NCBI GenBank assembly: GCA_965221935.1
Contig: CBDCSZ010000070.1
Location: forward strand, 1-64,000
Direction: 5' to 3'
Length of the DNA stretch: 64,000 bases
DNA from: JAPOXR01 sp965221935
Lineage (GTDB): Bacteria; Pseudomonadota; Alphaproteobacteria; Rhodobacterales; Rhodobacteraceae
Each line of letters starts with the position of its first letter. Positions within the stretch are counted from its first letter, which is position 1. Under the pieces are notes generated by a model, which was not told where the DNA came from, did no database searches, and saw nothing but the letters and a program-made list of their open reading frames with translations. Shown piece by piece: positions 1 through 8,033 of the stretch. The position numbers were made by a program, and so were the translations under genes.

Positions 1-180
1 GCGATGTCGGCGACCCTGTTCAATCCCGAGATGGCGGAGTTCCACGGCCGGCTGAAGGAAAGGGGAAAGCCCCACAAAGTCGCGGTGACCGCGGTCATGC
101 GGAAGCTGATCGTGACCGCGAACGCCCTGCTGCGCGACCGGCGCATGTGGGAGGACCGGACCGGGGCCGCCGCCGGCTGA
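1..180 (+). CDS. IS110-family transposase, C-terminal end (partial)
   Basis: The first 59 codons of the window are open and end at TGA 178-180. The translation carries the pattern typical of the end of IS110/IS1111 transposases (KVAVTAVMRKLIVTANALLRD), the last part of the transposase_20 domain that follows the helix-hairpin-helix segment. The DEDD catalytic domain would lie upstream, outside the window. The GC-rich tail after the family motif (RRMWEDRTG and a short Ala-rich end) is normal for this group. Whether the gene is intact cannot be judged. Confidence 0.85.
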   Translation, partial: AMSATLFNPEMAEFHGRLKERGKPHKVAVTAVMRKLIVTANALLRDRRMWEDRTGAAAG

Positions 181-420
181 CGCCCGCGCGGGCCGTGTCC
201 CGCGGCCGTCTGCGGGGCACAAAACGAATCAGACGCGCCGGTCAAGTCACCGCGGCCGGACTGCCTCGGCATGCCCGCATTGCGCCTGCCTGTGGACGGG
301 CCTGTGGATGGGAATGTGGATGGGAATGTGGAAAACCCGGAACAGGACCTCCGAAAACCGCCGGAAAAGGCCGAATCCGGGCTTGACTCAAAACATGGAT
401 GCTTGGGCGGCTCAGCGACC
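181..420. other. Downstream part of the IS110 element with short tandem repeats; 5' exon of the group II intron
   Basis: No gene is seen here. A 12-bp unit TGTGGATGGGAA occurs at 303-314 and 315-326, continues partly at 327-332, and has a degenerate copy just before (291-302). This is probably the non-coding 3' end of the IS110 element; the exact IS border cannot be placed because IS110 elements lack conventional inverted repeats. The last bases (416-420, CGACC) serve as the likely IBS1 of the intron that begins at 421. Confidence 0.5.
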
Positions 421-1477
421 GTGCAGGCCGGAATATGAGTGAACGCCGTGCAGGCCTCGAAAGAAAGACGCGGAAGCCGACCCTCCTGAAGTAAGGGGAA
501 GGCCGACGGCGGGCTGGGAAGCAAGCGACAGATGCACCGGACCGTTCCCGCCGGGGTAATGGCGCCGGCATGTCTGCAAGATGGATGACGCTGCAACACG
601 GGAAGCTCTGTCGTTGGTGTGCACGCACCAACCGGAAATCCGCGAGGACCAGTCCGGGCCGTCAGGGTGGCGGACAGGCCCGCAGTGCTTGAGACGCCGG
701 GTAATGCCGGTCGAGGGAAGGGGCCTGACTTCGGGAACGGTATGGAAAGGAAGCAAGGCATGACCACTGGTCAATACCTGACAGGGTCAAAGAAGGTTCG
801 GGAATTCCAGACCATGCTCCATGCGAAAGCGAAGGAAGAACCCGACCGCCGCTTTCACGCCCTCGCCGACAAGGTCTGGCGAATGGACTTCCTGAACGAA
901 GCCTGGGACAGGGTGCGCCGCAACGGCGGCTCTGCCGGGGTTGACGGGGAACAATTCACGGATATCGCGGCACAGGGCGTGGACGAGTGGCTCGGGGAAC
1001 TGTCGCGGGATCTGAGGGGAGGGAACCTACGCGCCGAAACCGGTGCGGCAGGTGATGATTCCGAAGAAACAGCCCGGCAAGCTGCGGCCATTGGGCATTC
1101 CCTGCATCAGGGACCGGGTGGCGCAGACATCGGCCATGCTCGTGCTTGAGCCGATATTCGAAGCCGACCTGCAGCCGGAGCAATATGCCTGCCGGCCGGA
1201 GCGGAGTGCGAACGACGCGGTGAAACGCGTCCACAAACTCCTGAACACGGGGCACAACGAAGTGGCCGGCTGCGACCTGTCCAACTGTTTCGGCGAAATA
1301 CCGCATGCCGAACTGATGAAGTGCATCGCCCGGCGCGTGAGCGACGGACGGATGCCCGGCCTCATCAAGGCGTGGCTGGAGATGCCGGTGGAGGAGGACG
1401 ACGGCAAGGGCGGCAAACGCCGCACGGGCCGGGCGCGCAGGGAGCGGAAAGGGACCCCGCAGGGGGCTCCGGTCTCG

Positions 1478-1502
1478 CCCCGAACGCAAAAGGCAACTTC
1501 CG
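1478..1502. repeat. Left terminal inverted repeat of the serine-recombinase element
   Basis: Begins CCCCGAACGCAAAAGGCAAC and matches the reverse complement of 3676-3700 at 24 of 25 positions. It lies immediately after the RT codons for GTPQGAPVS. Confidence 0.85.
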
Positions 1503-1580
1503 CTTTGAACGGGAGATTTTGCAATGGCGCGACCGTCCCCTGATTGACTTACGACGCAAACGGTAATATTCTTATGACAA

Positions 1581-1910
1581 ATGGCGCGATCATCCCGATC
1601 CCAAAAGGTCGAGCGGCTCAACGCCGCGCACGCCTTGCTCGCCCAGGGCGTCACGGCGAGCGAAGCGGCGCTTCGCCTGTCGCAGCGCTTCGGGTTGTCT
1701 CAACGTCGGGCGTATCGCTACCTTCAGGATGCGCGCGCCATGGGCCGGCCGGTCGAGCCGGCCGAGGCGCTGATCCCGATCACCATCAAGATTCCGGGCA
1801 CGCTGGCGGCGGCGTTGCGGACGCATTCCAGAAGCAGCGGCGACTCGATCGGGGAGATCGTCGCGCGGGCCTTGAGGCGCTTCTTCGCGGACGCAGGTCG
1901 TCATGGCTGA
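1581..1910 (+). CDS. Small DNA-binding protein (HTH plus ribbon-helix-helix-like)
   Basis: 109 residues. The N-terminal half (SRSQKVERLNAAHALLAQG followed by VTASEAALRLSQRFGLSQRR) reads as a helix-turn-helix. The C-terminal half (ITIKIPGTLAAALR, then GEIVARALRRFF) has the strand-helix-helix pattern of ribbon-helix-helix regulators. It is the first of three genes inside the serine-recombinase element and overlaps the next ORF by 8 bases (ATGGCTGA), suggesting translational coupling. A role as repressor or accessory DNA-bending factor for the recombinase is inferred only from position and fold. Confidence 0.6.
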   Translation: MARSSRSQKVERLNAAHALLAQGVTASEAALRLSQRFGLSQRRAYRYLQDARAMGRPVEPAEALIPITIKIPGTLAAALRTHSRSSGDSIGEIVARALRRFFADAGRHG

Positions 1911-2109
1911 ACGTCGCTCACGCTCTCGACCCGCCGTTCACCTCGATTACGCCTTCGATCGCCTGCTCGCCGCCAAGCTCCAGAACGCCTACGCGATCCT
2001 GGTGCCCGATCGGGCGCACAAGATCCCGCCGCGAACCCACGACGTAGGAGACGATCATGAAGATTGCAGCCCTGTACGCGCGGGTCTCGGGCGAGCAGCA
2101 GAGAGATAG
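1903..2109 (+). CDS. Short unknown ORF upstream of the serine recombinase
   Basis: 68 residues (MAERRSRSRPAVHLDYAFDR at the start), basic, with no recognised domain. It overlaps the end of the HTH gene and the first 53 bases of the recombinase gene, in a different frame from both. The tight packing (1581-1910, 1903-2109, 2057-3811) is what supports it as real; codon-level evidence is weak because of the high GC content. It could equally be a translational-coupling leader for the recombinase. Confidence 0.4.
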   Translation: MAERRSRSRPAVHLDYAFDRLLAAKLQNAYAILVPDRAHKIPPRTHDVGDDHEDCSPVRAGLGRAAER

Positions 2110-3811
2110 CAACACCATCGCCAGCCAGACCGAGGCCCTGCTCGCCTATGCCGAGCGCCACAGCTACCGCGTGGCGCCCGACATGGTTATCGAGGATGAC
2201 GGCTTTACCGGCGCGGTTCTCGAACGCCCGGGGCTCGAGCGGGTCAGGGACCTCGCCGCGGAGGGCCGCATCGAAGCCGTCCTGGTCCATGCCCCGGATC
2301 GTCTGAGCCGTCGCTATGCCTATCAGGTTCTGATCATCGAGGAGCTGGCCCGCGAGGGCGTCGAGACCGTGTTCTTGAAGGCGCCGTCCCTGGAAACCCC
2401 CGAAGACCATCTCCTCGTCCAGTTCCAGGGGATGATCGCGGAATACGAGCGCGCGCAGATCCTGGAGCGTTCCCGCCGCGGCAAGCGCCATCGCGCGCGA
2501 CGCGGCGACGTTGCTGTCCTCAGCGGCGCGCCCTATGGCTACCGCTACCACAAGAAAATGCCGGACAGCGACGCGTTCTACGAAATCGTCGAACCGCAGG
2601 CGTCCGTGGTCCGCGACGTCTACCGCTATTACACCGAAGAGCACATGAGCATCGGTGCGATCGCCCGCAAGCTCAACGAACGCGAGATTCCCACGTCCTC
2701 CGGGCGTTCGCGCTGGGAACGCTCGGTGGTGTGGGCGGTGCTGCGCAATCCGGCGTACAAGGGACGGGCATGCTTCGGAAAGACCCGGTCCGCGCCGCGC
2801 CAGCGCGTGCGGCCTCTGCGGCGCAGCGACGGGTTCGCCGGACGCAACAGTGTCGGCCATGAGCGCCCCCGAGAAGACTGGATCGAGATCCCGGTGCCGG
2901 CGATCGTCAGCGAAGAGACCTTCGCCCTTGCCGAAGAGCGGCTGCAACAGAACAAGGCCTTCTCCAGGCGCAGGACCAAAACGCCCAGTGTCTCGCAGGG
3001 GGTGGTGGCGTGCGGCAAATGCGGCTACGCGCTGTATCGCACGTCGGCCCAAACCAGTGCCCGCAAGATCTCCTGCTACCGCTGCCTGGGTTCCGACGCC
3101 TGGCGCCATCTCAACGGCCCGCTGTGCGACAGCCGCCCCGTGCGCCAGGATCTGCTCGATGACATCGTGTGGACCGAGCTGGTCCGGCTGCTCGAGGATC
3201 CGGCGCTGGTGAGCGCAGAGATCGACCGGCGGCTGGAGGCAGCCCGGGTCTCCGGTCCCAACCAGCGGCGCGAGGCCGACCTTCGGCATCGGCTGATCAG
3301 GGTCCGCAAGGGTATCGACCGCCTGGTCACAGCCTATCAGGAAGAGTTGATCACCATCGACGAGCTGCGCGACAGAACGCCCAAGCTCCGCCGGCAGGAA
3401 CAGGCGCTGCACCGCGAGCTGCAATCCGCCGTCGATCGTGCCAAGGACCGGGAGACCTATCTCCGGCTCGCCGAGAGCTTGACCGGCTTTCTGGCGCGGT
3501 TGCGCTCGTCCGCCGAAACCCTGGACATCGCCGAGCGACAGCGTATCGTCCGGCTCCTCGTTAAAGAAGTCTTGGTCACCGAGGACAAAATCACCATCCG
3601 CCATTCCATCCCGTTCTCGGGCTTCCCAGGCGGTGGTCCGGACCCGTCGAAACCGGGCAACGGCGGCACCGAAGACGGAAGTTACCTTTTGCGTTCGGGG
3701 CGTCGTCTCGCCTCTGCTGTCGAACATCCACATGCGCCGTTTCATACTGGGCTGGAAGGCGCTGGGCCATGCCCGGCGCTGCCGTTCGGAGATTGTCAAC
3801 TATGCGGATGA
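2057..3811 (+). CDS. Large serine recombinase; reads out through the right inverted repeat
   Basis: 584 residues. The resolvase catalytic domain is at the N-terminus: YARVSGEQQ with nucleophile Ser11, then DDGFTG and HAPDRLSRR. A Recombinase domain follows (SIGAIARKLNEREIPTSSG, WERSVVWAVLRNPAYKG), then a zinc beta-ribbon (CGKCGY...CYRC) and a coiled coil. Activity would be site-specific cleavage and strand exchange through a 5' phosphoserine. No stop codon lies within the element: the frame runs through the right inverted repeat (encoding YLLRSG) and about 37 codons into the interrupted RT gene before stopping. The C-terminal tail is therefore set by the insertion site. Confidence 0.9.
   Translation: MKIAALYARVSGEQQRDSNTIASQTEALLAYAERHSYRVAPDMVIEDDGFTGAVLERPGLERVRDLAAEGRIEAVLVHAPDRLSRRYAYQVLIIEELAREGVETVFLKAPSLETPEDHLLVQFQGMIAEYERAQILERSRRGKRHRARRGDVAVLSGAPYGYRYHKKMPDSDAFYEIVEPQASVVRDVYRYYTEEHMSIGAIARKLNEREIPTSSGRSRWERSVVWAVLRNPAYKGRACFGKTRSAPRQRVRPLRRSDGFAGRNSVGHERPREDWIEIPVPAIVSEETFALAEERLQQNKAFSRRRTKTPSVSQGVVACGKCGYALYRTSAQTSARKISCYRCLGSDAWRHLNGPLCDSRPVRQDLLDDIVWTELVRLLEDPALVSAEIDRRLEAARVSGPNQRREADLRHRLIRVRKGIDRLVTAYQEELITIDELRDRTPKLRRQEQALHRELQSAVDRAKDRETYLRLAESLTGFLARLRSSAETLDIAERQRIVRLLVKEVLVTEDKITIRHSIPFSGFPGGGPDPSKPGNGGTEDGSYLLRSGRRLASAVEHPHAPFHTGLEGAGPCPALPFGDCQLCG
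3676..3700. repeat. Right terminal inverted repeat of the serine-recombinase element
   Basis: Reads CGGAAGTTACCTTTTGCGTT and continues to GGGG at 3700. It is complementary to 1478-1502 with one mismatch. It is translated as part of the recombinase (YLLRSG). Confidence 0.85.
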
Positions 3812-4320
3812 CTTCTGTGTCCTCGGCAAGGCCCCGGCGGCGGAGATGCTGTCGGCGGTCAAGCGGATCATGGAGGTTCTGAAACTGCCGGTCAACGAAC
3901 GGAAGACCCGGTGCCTGCGGTGCCCTGAGGAACCGTTTGAATTCCTCGGATACCGCATCGGACGCAATTTCCGCACGAAGGGCAGAGGGGCTTATATCGG
4001 CACCCGCCCGGGCAAGGCGGGCGTCCAAGGCATATGCCGCAGTGTCAGCGAACAGACGGCCAAAAGGCATGGGCAGATGTCGGCTGAGAACATGGTGAGA
4101 CGCCTGAACCGGATGCTGTCCGGCTGGGCGAACCACTGCGACCTCGGCCAGGTCAGCCCGGCCTGCCGGTCCATCGACGAGCATACGACAAGGCGGCTGC
4201 GGCGGTGGCTCTGTCTCAAGCACAAAGTCAGAAGCAGGGAGTTCGTGCACTTCCTGAACGAGAGGCTGTGGACTGAATACGGCCTGATCCGACTTGGGCC
4301 GAAGACATGATCCCGTCGGA

Positions 4321-4353
4321 AAGCCGGATGCGGGAGAACCGCACGTCCGGTTT
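4321..4353 (+). ncRNA. Group II intron domain V hairpin
   Basis: AAGCCGGATGCGGGAGAACC at the 5' side pairs with GCACGTCCGGTTT: lower stem AAGCCGGA/TCCGGTTT, two-base CG bulge, upper stem with a GAGA loop. This is the catalytic core of group II introns, with the AGC triad at 4322-4324. It lies 10 bases after the RT stop codon, as expected. Confidence 0.8.
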
Positions 4354-4571
4354 GATGAGCGGGGGTGAGGAAACGCAGGCCATGACCGAGACTGAGGCAC
4401 CGGCGCAGGGCGAAAGCCGCCGGACAACGGCAACTCCCTCGGTCTACAGCCCGGCGCGCCTCCCCTCGACTCTACTCCCCGTTTTTCCCGTCTCTGACAA
4501 CATAACCTGTTGATTCGGCGCTCCTTTTTGGCACCATGGGGTTTTTTGGGCCCTGTTGCAAAGATTTTTTG

Positions 4572-4700
4572 TCAGTCGTCTTTCGTTCCGAGGTATCGGC
4601 AGATGGTGGCTTTTGAGAGGCCGTAGTGGGCCATGAGATCTTTGGTCAGGGCGCCCTGCGCGTTTTCCTCGCAGCTCTGCTTCTTGAGACCGAAAGGGGT
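4572..4700 (-). pseudogene. Possible resolvase-type HTH tail inside the left end of the IS6 element
   Basis: On the minus strand, between the left IS end and the transposase start, the frame encodes GALTKDLMAHYGLSKATICR followed by YLGTKDD and a stop at 4572-4574. This reads like the C-terminal helix-turn-helix of a Tn3-type resolvase. It has no start of its own and is likely a captured or relic fragment; it could also be chance coding in the IS leader. Confidence 0.3.
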
Positions 4701-4706
4701 GATCCG

Positions 4707-5491
4707 ATGGCAGGCGATTTCAAGTGGCGGCATTTCCGGGGCGGGATCATTCTTTGGGCAGTTCGGTGGTATTGCCGGTATGGCATCAGCTATCGTGACC
4801 TTGAGGAAATGTTGGAGGAGCGTGGCGTCAAGGTTGACCACACCACGATCTGCCGATGGGTCCAGACCTATGCCCCGAGATCGAAAAGCGCCTGCGGTGG
4901 CATTACCGGCTGCGCAGCTTCTCACGGTCTTGGCGCGTGGACGAGACCTGCATCAAGGTCAAAGGCAAATGGGCATATCTGTATCGCGCCGTTGACAGCC
5001 ACGGGAACACCATCGATTTCCACCTGTCCCAAACCCGCAACGCGAAAGCCGCCAAGCGGTTTCTCGGCAAAGCCTTGCGCGGCTGCAAATCCTGGGACAA
5101 GCCCGATGTGATCAACACCGACAAAGCGGGCTGCTACAGCCAAGCCATCCGGGAGTTGAAGAAAGAGGGCAAATGCCCCTCCGATACCGACCACAGGCAG
5201 GTGAAATACCTCAACAACGTCGTCGAGGCCGACCATGGCAAACTCAAGCGCCTGATCAAGCCGACCCTTGGCTTCAAGTCAATGAAGACGGCCTGCGCCA
5301 CGATCAAGGGCTTCGAGGCAATGCGCGCGCTCAGGAAGAAACAGGCCAAAGCCTTCCAGCTTCAGCCCGGCATCAGGGGCGAAGTACGTCTTGTCGAACG
5401 AGCCTTCGGGATCGGGCCAGAGATGATGAGCGAGTTGATGTCCCTGCATGGAGCGGAGCTTGAGCAAATCGCGATCCAGCAAGGATCTTGA
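4707..5491 (+). pseudogene. IS6-family transposase, single-base frameshift
   Basis: The gene starts at ATG 4707 (MAGDFKWRHFRGGIILWAVR). It has the N-terminal HTH typical of IS6 (WYCRYGISYRDLEEMLEERG, then TICRWVQTYAP), then loses one base near 4873-4880 in TATGCCCCGAGATC. The rest is read in the frame starting at 4856: WRVDETCIKVKGKWAYLYRA (first Asp), VINTDKAGCY (second Asp) and VEADHGKLKRL (Glu). All three DDE residues are present, so a one-base insertion would restore a full-length protein of about 260 residues. No A-rich slippery site is visible that would support programmed frameshifting. Confidence 0.8.
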
Positions 5492-5920
5492 AGAAAGACG
5501 GAGCCAGACCACACCCCCGGCAACTCCGGCAAATTTTTGCAACAGGGCCCGTGTCGTAATTGGTTGTGAATACGTCGTTCCATGGCAAGTTAAGCAGTTG
5601 GCTGTGCAACGGCGAGGGCTCGTAGGTCAGATCCGGGATCTCGTGCATTAGCAACTTGTTCAGCGTAAACCGTCCAAATGCGGCCTCGACCTGTTCGGCC
5701 ATTTTGAGGAGGCTCATGTACTTCGCTTCTTTACCTGGGCGCCGACCATGCAGCTTTTCGTAGAAGACATCCCCAAGGTCCTGCCAGCTCGGAAATGGCG
5801 CAGATTTGGGATCCACTGGACTAGCCCGATCTTCATTCCGCCGCAGCCCTCCTCACTCCTTTTAAGACGTTGAAAACGTGGAGCTTTCTCTCCGCACCGG
5901 CCGATTCCGTCTGACTGTTT

Positions 5921-6002
5921 TGTTGCCATGTAAATTGGTATTTTGTTCAATTTATTCTTGCTTATCAACAATAGAATGCTATATGTGGTGTGTTGCCATG
6001 TA
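5921..6002 (+). promoter_or_regulatory. AT-rich leader of the IS1634-type transposase with a 12-bp direct repeat
   Basis: TGTTGCCATGTA occurs at 5921-5932 and again at 5991-6002, exactly 70 bases apart. The stretch between them is strikingly AT-rich compared with the surroundings and contains several TATA-like boxes. The second copy ends just before the AGGAG ribosome site (6004-6008). This may be the promoter plus an operator pair controlling the transposase. Confidence 0.4.
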
Positions 6003-6016
6003 TAGGAGCGCCCGTT

Positions 6017-7792
6017 ATGGCCATAAGCGTCGACATCATCCCCAACCGGAAGTCGCCCCCCGCGGTTCTGCTGCGCCGCGCCTGGCGCGAGGGGAAGAGA
6101 ATCCGCCGCGAGACCCTCGCCAACCTCTCGAAGGTTCCGCCGCACATCACCGAGGGGATCGACGCCATGCTGCGGGGCGGCGTCTTCGTCAGGAGCCTCG
6201 ATGATCTGGTCCGCATCGACAGGGCGCTGCCGCACGGCCACGCGGCGGCGGCGCTCGGGACCATGCGGAGCCTCGGGTTCGAGAGGATCCTCGGGCGGAG
6301 GAAAAGCCGGATGCGCGGCCTCGCGATGGCGGCGGCCGCGGCCCGCATCATCGACCCGGCCTCGAAGCTCGCCACAGCCAGGGCCCTTGACCCGGAGACC
6401 GCCTCCACCAGCCTCGGGGAGCAGCTCGGCCTCGGGCGCGTCACCGGAAACGAGATGCTGGACATGCTGGACTGGCTGCTTGAGCGCCAGCCCTGGATCG
6501 AGAAGAGCCTGGCGAACCGGCATCTCCGGGGCGGAACCCTGGCGCTCTACGACGTGAGCTCAAGCTGGGTCGAGGGAAGGAAATGCCCGCTGGCGGCCTT
6601 CGGCCACAGCCGCGACGGAAAGAAAGGCAAAATGCAGATCACATACGGCCTTGTCTGCTCGGGGGACGGAACCCCTGTGGCGGTCGAGGTGTTCAGCGGA
6701 AACACCGCCGACCCGGACACCGTCAGAGGCCAGGCGGAGAAGCTGCTCCGCCGCTTCCGGGTTGAGAATCTGGCCCTTGTCGGCGACCGCGGCATGATCA
6801 CATCGGCCCGCATCAGGGAGGATCTGATTCCTCTCGGCCTCGACTGGATATCGGCGCTCAGGAGCGCCGACATCCGGAAGCTCGCCAAGAGGGGGAAGAA
6901 CGCGCCGGCGGCGCTGGATCCGGCGGGGCTCGCCGAGGATCAGGTCGCCGAGACCGTGTCCCCGGACTTTCCCGGCGAGCGGCTGCTGGTCTGCCTCAAT
7001 CCCCGCCTGCGGGAGGAAAGGGCCCGGAAGCGGGAGGATCTGCTCAGAGCGACGGAACAGACGCTGGCTGAGATCGCCGCCGCGGCGGCCCGCCGCCGGC
7101 CGGGCCCGAAGAACCGGGAGATGACGGCGAAGGCCCTGGGGCGCAGGGGCAACAGAAAAAAGGTCGAAAAACACTTCAATATTGAGATCCGCGACGGCGG
7201 AATGGACTGGAGCCGCGACGCGGCGAAAACCGCGGCGGAGGCGGCTCTTGACGGAATCTATGTGGTGCGCACCAGCCTCGGAAAGGAGGCGGTCGGAAGC
7301 GGGGCGGCGGTGGCGGCCTATAAGAGCCTCGCGCTTGTCGAGCGCGCCTTCCGGACCATGAAGACGTCAGGGCTGAGGGTCCGGCCGTTCCATGTTTACA
7401 ATGAGAGGCGGGTGAGGGCGCATGTGTTCCTCTGCATGCTCGCCTGGCATGTGGAGCGGAGCATGCGTGAGAAACTCGCACCCATCCTGTTCGAGGACGA
7501 TGACCGCGAAGCCGCGCGCGCCGGGCGGTCCACCCCGGTTGAAAAGGCGGAGGTCTCCGAAAGCGCCAAGGCCAAGGCGGCTTCGAAACAGACCCCCGAC
7601 GGCCTGCCGGTCCACAGCTTCGCAACGCTCATGGCCGATCTCGGAACGCTGACGCTGAACGACGTGTCGCTCCCCGGAAGGCCCGGCAGCGCGTTCCGCA
7701 TGGCCGCGCGGCCGACCGCGCTCCAGAAAAGGGCCTTTGAGCTTCTGGAGATCAAACCGCCCGGAAATGTTGCCAGTGCCATGGCAGGCTGA
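6017..7792 (+). CDS. IS1634-family (IS4-superfamily DDE) transposase
   Basis: 592 residues from ATG 6017, preceded by AGGAG. Features: LYDVSSSWVEGRKCPLAAFG (first Asp region), LVGDRGMITSARI (DRGM block with the second Asp), YKSLALVERAFRTMKTSGLR (the Y-(2)-R-x(3)-E-x(6)-K-type signature with the catalytic Glu), and a C-terminal region ending in QKRAFELLEIKPPGN. Length and motif order match IS1634 transposases. It is intact and could be active. The truncated relative at 15.4-18.5 kb is clearly homologous (VERAFR, RAHVFLCMLA, TPLQKRALEL). Confidence 0.9.
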   Translation: MAISVDIIPNRKSPPAVLLRRAWREGKRIRRETLANLSKVPPHITEGIDAMLRGGVFVRSLDDLVRIDRALPHGHAAAALGTMRSLGFERILGRRKSRMRGLAMAAAAARIIDPASKLATARALDPETASTSLGEQLGLGRVTGNEMLDMLDWLLERQPWIEKSLANRHLRGGTLALYDVSSSWVEGRKCPLAAFGHSRDGKKGKMQITYGLVCSGDGTPVAVEVFSGNTADPDTVRGQAEKLLRRFRVENLALVGDRGMITSARIREDLIPLGLDWISALRSADIRKLAKRGKNAPAALDPAGLAEDQVAETVSPDFPGERLLVCLNPRLREERARKREDLLRATEQTLAEIAAAAARRRPGPKNREMTAKALGRRGNRKKVEKHFNIEIRDGGMDWSRDAAKTAAEAALDGIYVVRTSLGKEAVGSGAAVAAYKSLALVERAFRTMKTSGLRVRPFHVYNERRVRAHVFLCMLAWHVERSMREKLAPILFEDDDREAARAGRSTPVEKAEVSESAKAKAASKQTPDGLPVHSFATLMADLGTLTLNDVSLPGRPGSAFRMAARPTALQKRAFELLEIKPPGNVASAMAG

Positions 7793-8033
7793 AAACCCCC
7801 TCCGGCCCGGTCGGCTCTCCAAAAAATCAAACGAAAACAACACGGTGGCCTTGCCCGCGCGGAGAAAACCTGTCAAATCCCGACGTGAAGTTCCGACTAG
7901 CATTCTGGCTGAATCCTGCCCCCACCACCACGGCAGCGTTGCCTGACCACAGTCGATCCGCGATTTCGTCAAGATCGGGATCCACTAGGGTGGGTGTATC
8001 ATCAGGCATTTCCGGTCTCGTTTCACAAAGCAA

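Larger units (their letters stand above)
1478..3700 (+). mobile_element. Serine-recombinase transposable element with 25-bp terminal inverted repeats
   Basis: The element interrupts the intron RT gene. Its ends are inverted copies of one another: 1478-1502 begins CCCCGAACGCAAAAGG, and 3676-3700 is its reverse complement with one mismatch in 25 positions. Both flanks show GTCTCGCC (1472-1479 and 3705-3712), which may be a target duplication but partly reflects the repeated GTCTCGCC-like host motif. Inside are three same-strand overlapping genes: a small HTH/ribbon-helix-helix protein, a short unknown ORF and a large serine recombinase. Long terminal inverted repeats are not a usual property of serine-recombinase elements (IS607 and TnpX-type elements lack them). 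Confidence 0.8.
760..4310 (+). pseudogene. Group II intron reverse transcriptase/maturase (LtrA-like), frameshifted and interrupted
   Basis: The intron-encoded protein would start at ATG 760. The first part (GGSAGVDG, the RT-0 region) is in one frame. Near 1021-1030 a one-base indel moves the reading to a second frame, which continues with IPKKQPGKLRPLGIP, ACRPERSANDAVKRV and KGTPQGAPVSP up to 1477. The gene resumes after the inserted element at about 3701 with GVVSPLLSNIHMRR, the catalytic YADD box, FLGYRIGR, and a maturase X domain (MVRRLNRMLSGWANHC), and ends at 4310. The break falls exactly in the conserved GTPQG..SPLLSN motif between RT palm blocks. With a frameshift and a 2.2-kb insertion the copy should be dead, so any mobility of introns here would need another RT. 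Confidence 0.85.
421..4470 (+). mobile_element. RT-encoding group II intron, split by a serine-recombinase element
   Basis: The 5' end GTGCAG at 421 resembles the GUGYG start of group II introns. A domain V hairpin lies at 4321-4353: it starts AAGC (triad AGC at 4322-4324), has a GAGA loop, and closes with GGTTT. The 3' end is placed at the CGAC ending at 4470, by analogy with the ORF-less introns at 15.7-18.3 kb; this is an inference. A likely EBS1 (GGTCG, 709-713, intron position about 289) is complementary to the last five exon bases CGACC. The reverse transcriptase occupies domain IV but is frameshifted and interrupted at 1478-3700. Without that insertion the intron would be about 1.8 kb. 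Confidence 0.75.
4548..5550 (+). mobile_element. IS6-family insertion sequence
   Basis: The ends are GGGCCCTGTTGCAAA (4548-4562) and TTTGCAACAGGGCCC (5536-5550), typical IS6/IS26-type terminal inverted repeats. No 8-bp target duplication is seen (left flank GGTTTTTT, right flank GTGTCGTA), so the two flanks were probably joined by recombination or replicative transposition. The right border truncates a SIR2-family gene; the left border adjoins the end of the group II intron. Confidence 0.9.
5826..7894 (+). mobile_element. IS1634-type insertion sequence with 7-bp target duplication
   Basis: The element is inserted in the SIR2 gene and flanked by GACTAGC at 5819-5825 and 7895-7901. It is about 2.07 kb and carries one transposase gene. 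The terminal inverted repeats are weak: CTTCA near the left end compares with CTTCAC in the reverse complement of the right end. The duplication suggests a fairly recent, unrearranged insertion. Confidence 0.75.
5551..8033 (-). pseudogene. SIR2-family (NAD-binding) gene, interrupted by IS1634-like and truncated by IS6
   Basis: The N-terminus lies at 8033-7895 (ATG 8033 or 8009) with IADRLWSGNAAVVVGAGFSQ followed by NAS. The frame continues on the far side of the IS1634-type element at 5825-5551: SPVDPKSAPFPSWQDLG, LHSQLLNLPWNDVFTTNYDT. This matches SIR2_2-type proteins, whose GAGxS and FTTNYD motifs bind NAD. Such domains occur in anti-phage NADases (Thoeris ThsA, DSR-type proteins). The 3' part is lost beyond the IS6 end, so the family within SIR2 and any C-terminal effector or membrane domain cannot be read. 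Removing the IS and one copy of its duplication joins the two halves in frame. Confidence 0.75.

Noticed and set aside
760..4310. A retron or diversity-generating element based on the reverse transcriptase.
   Set aside because: The protein has a maturase X domain and is followed at once by a domain V hairpin, so it is a group II intron RT.
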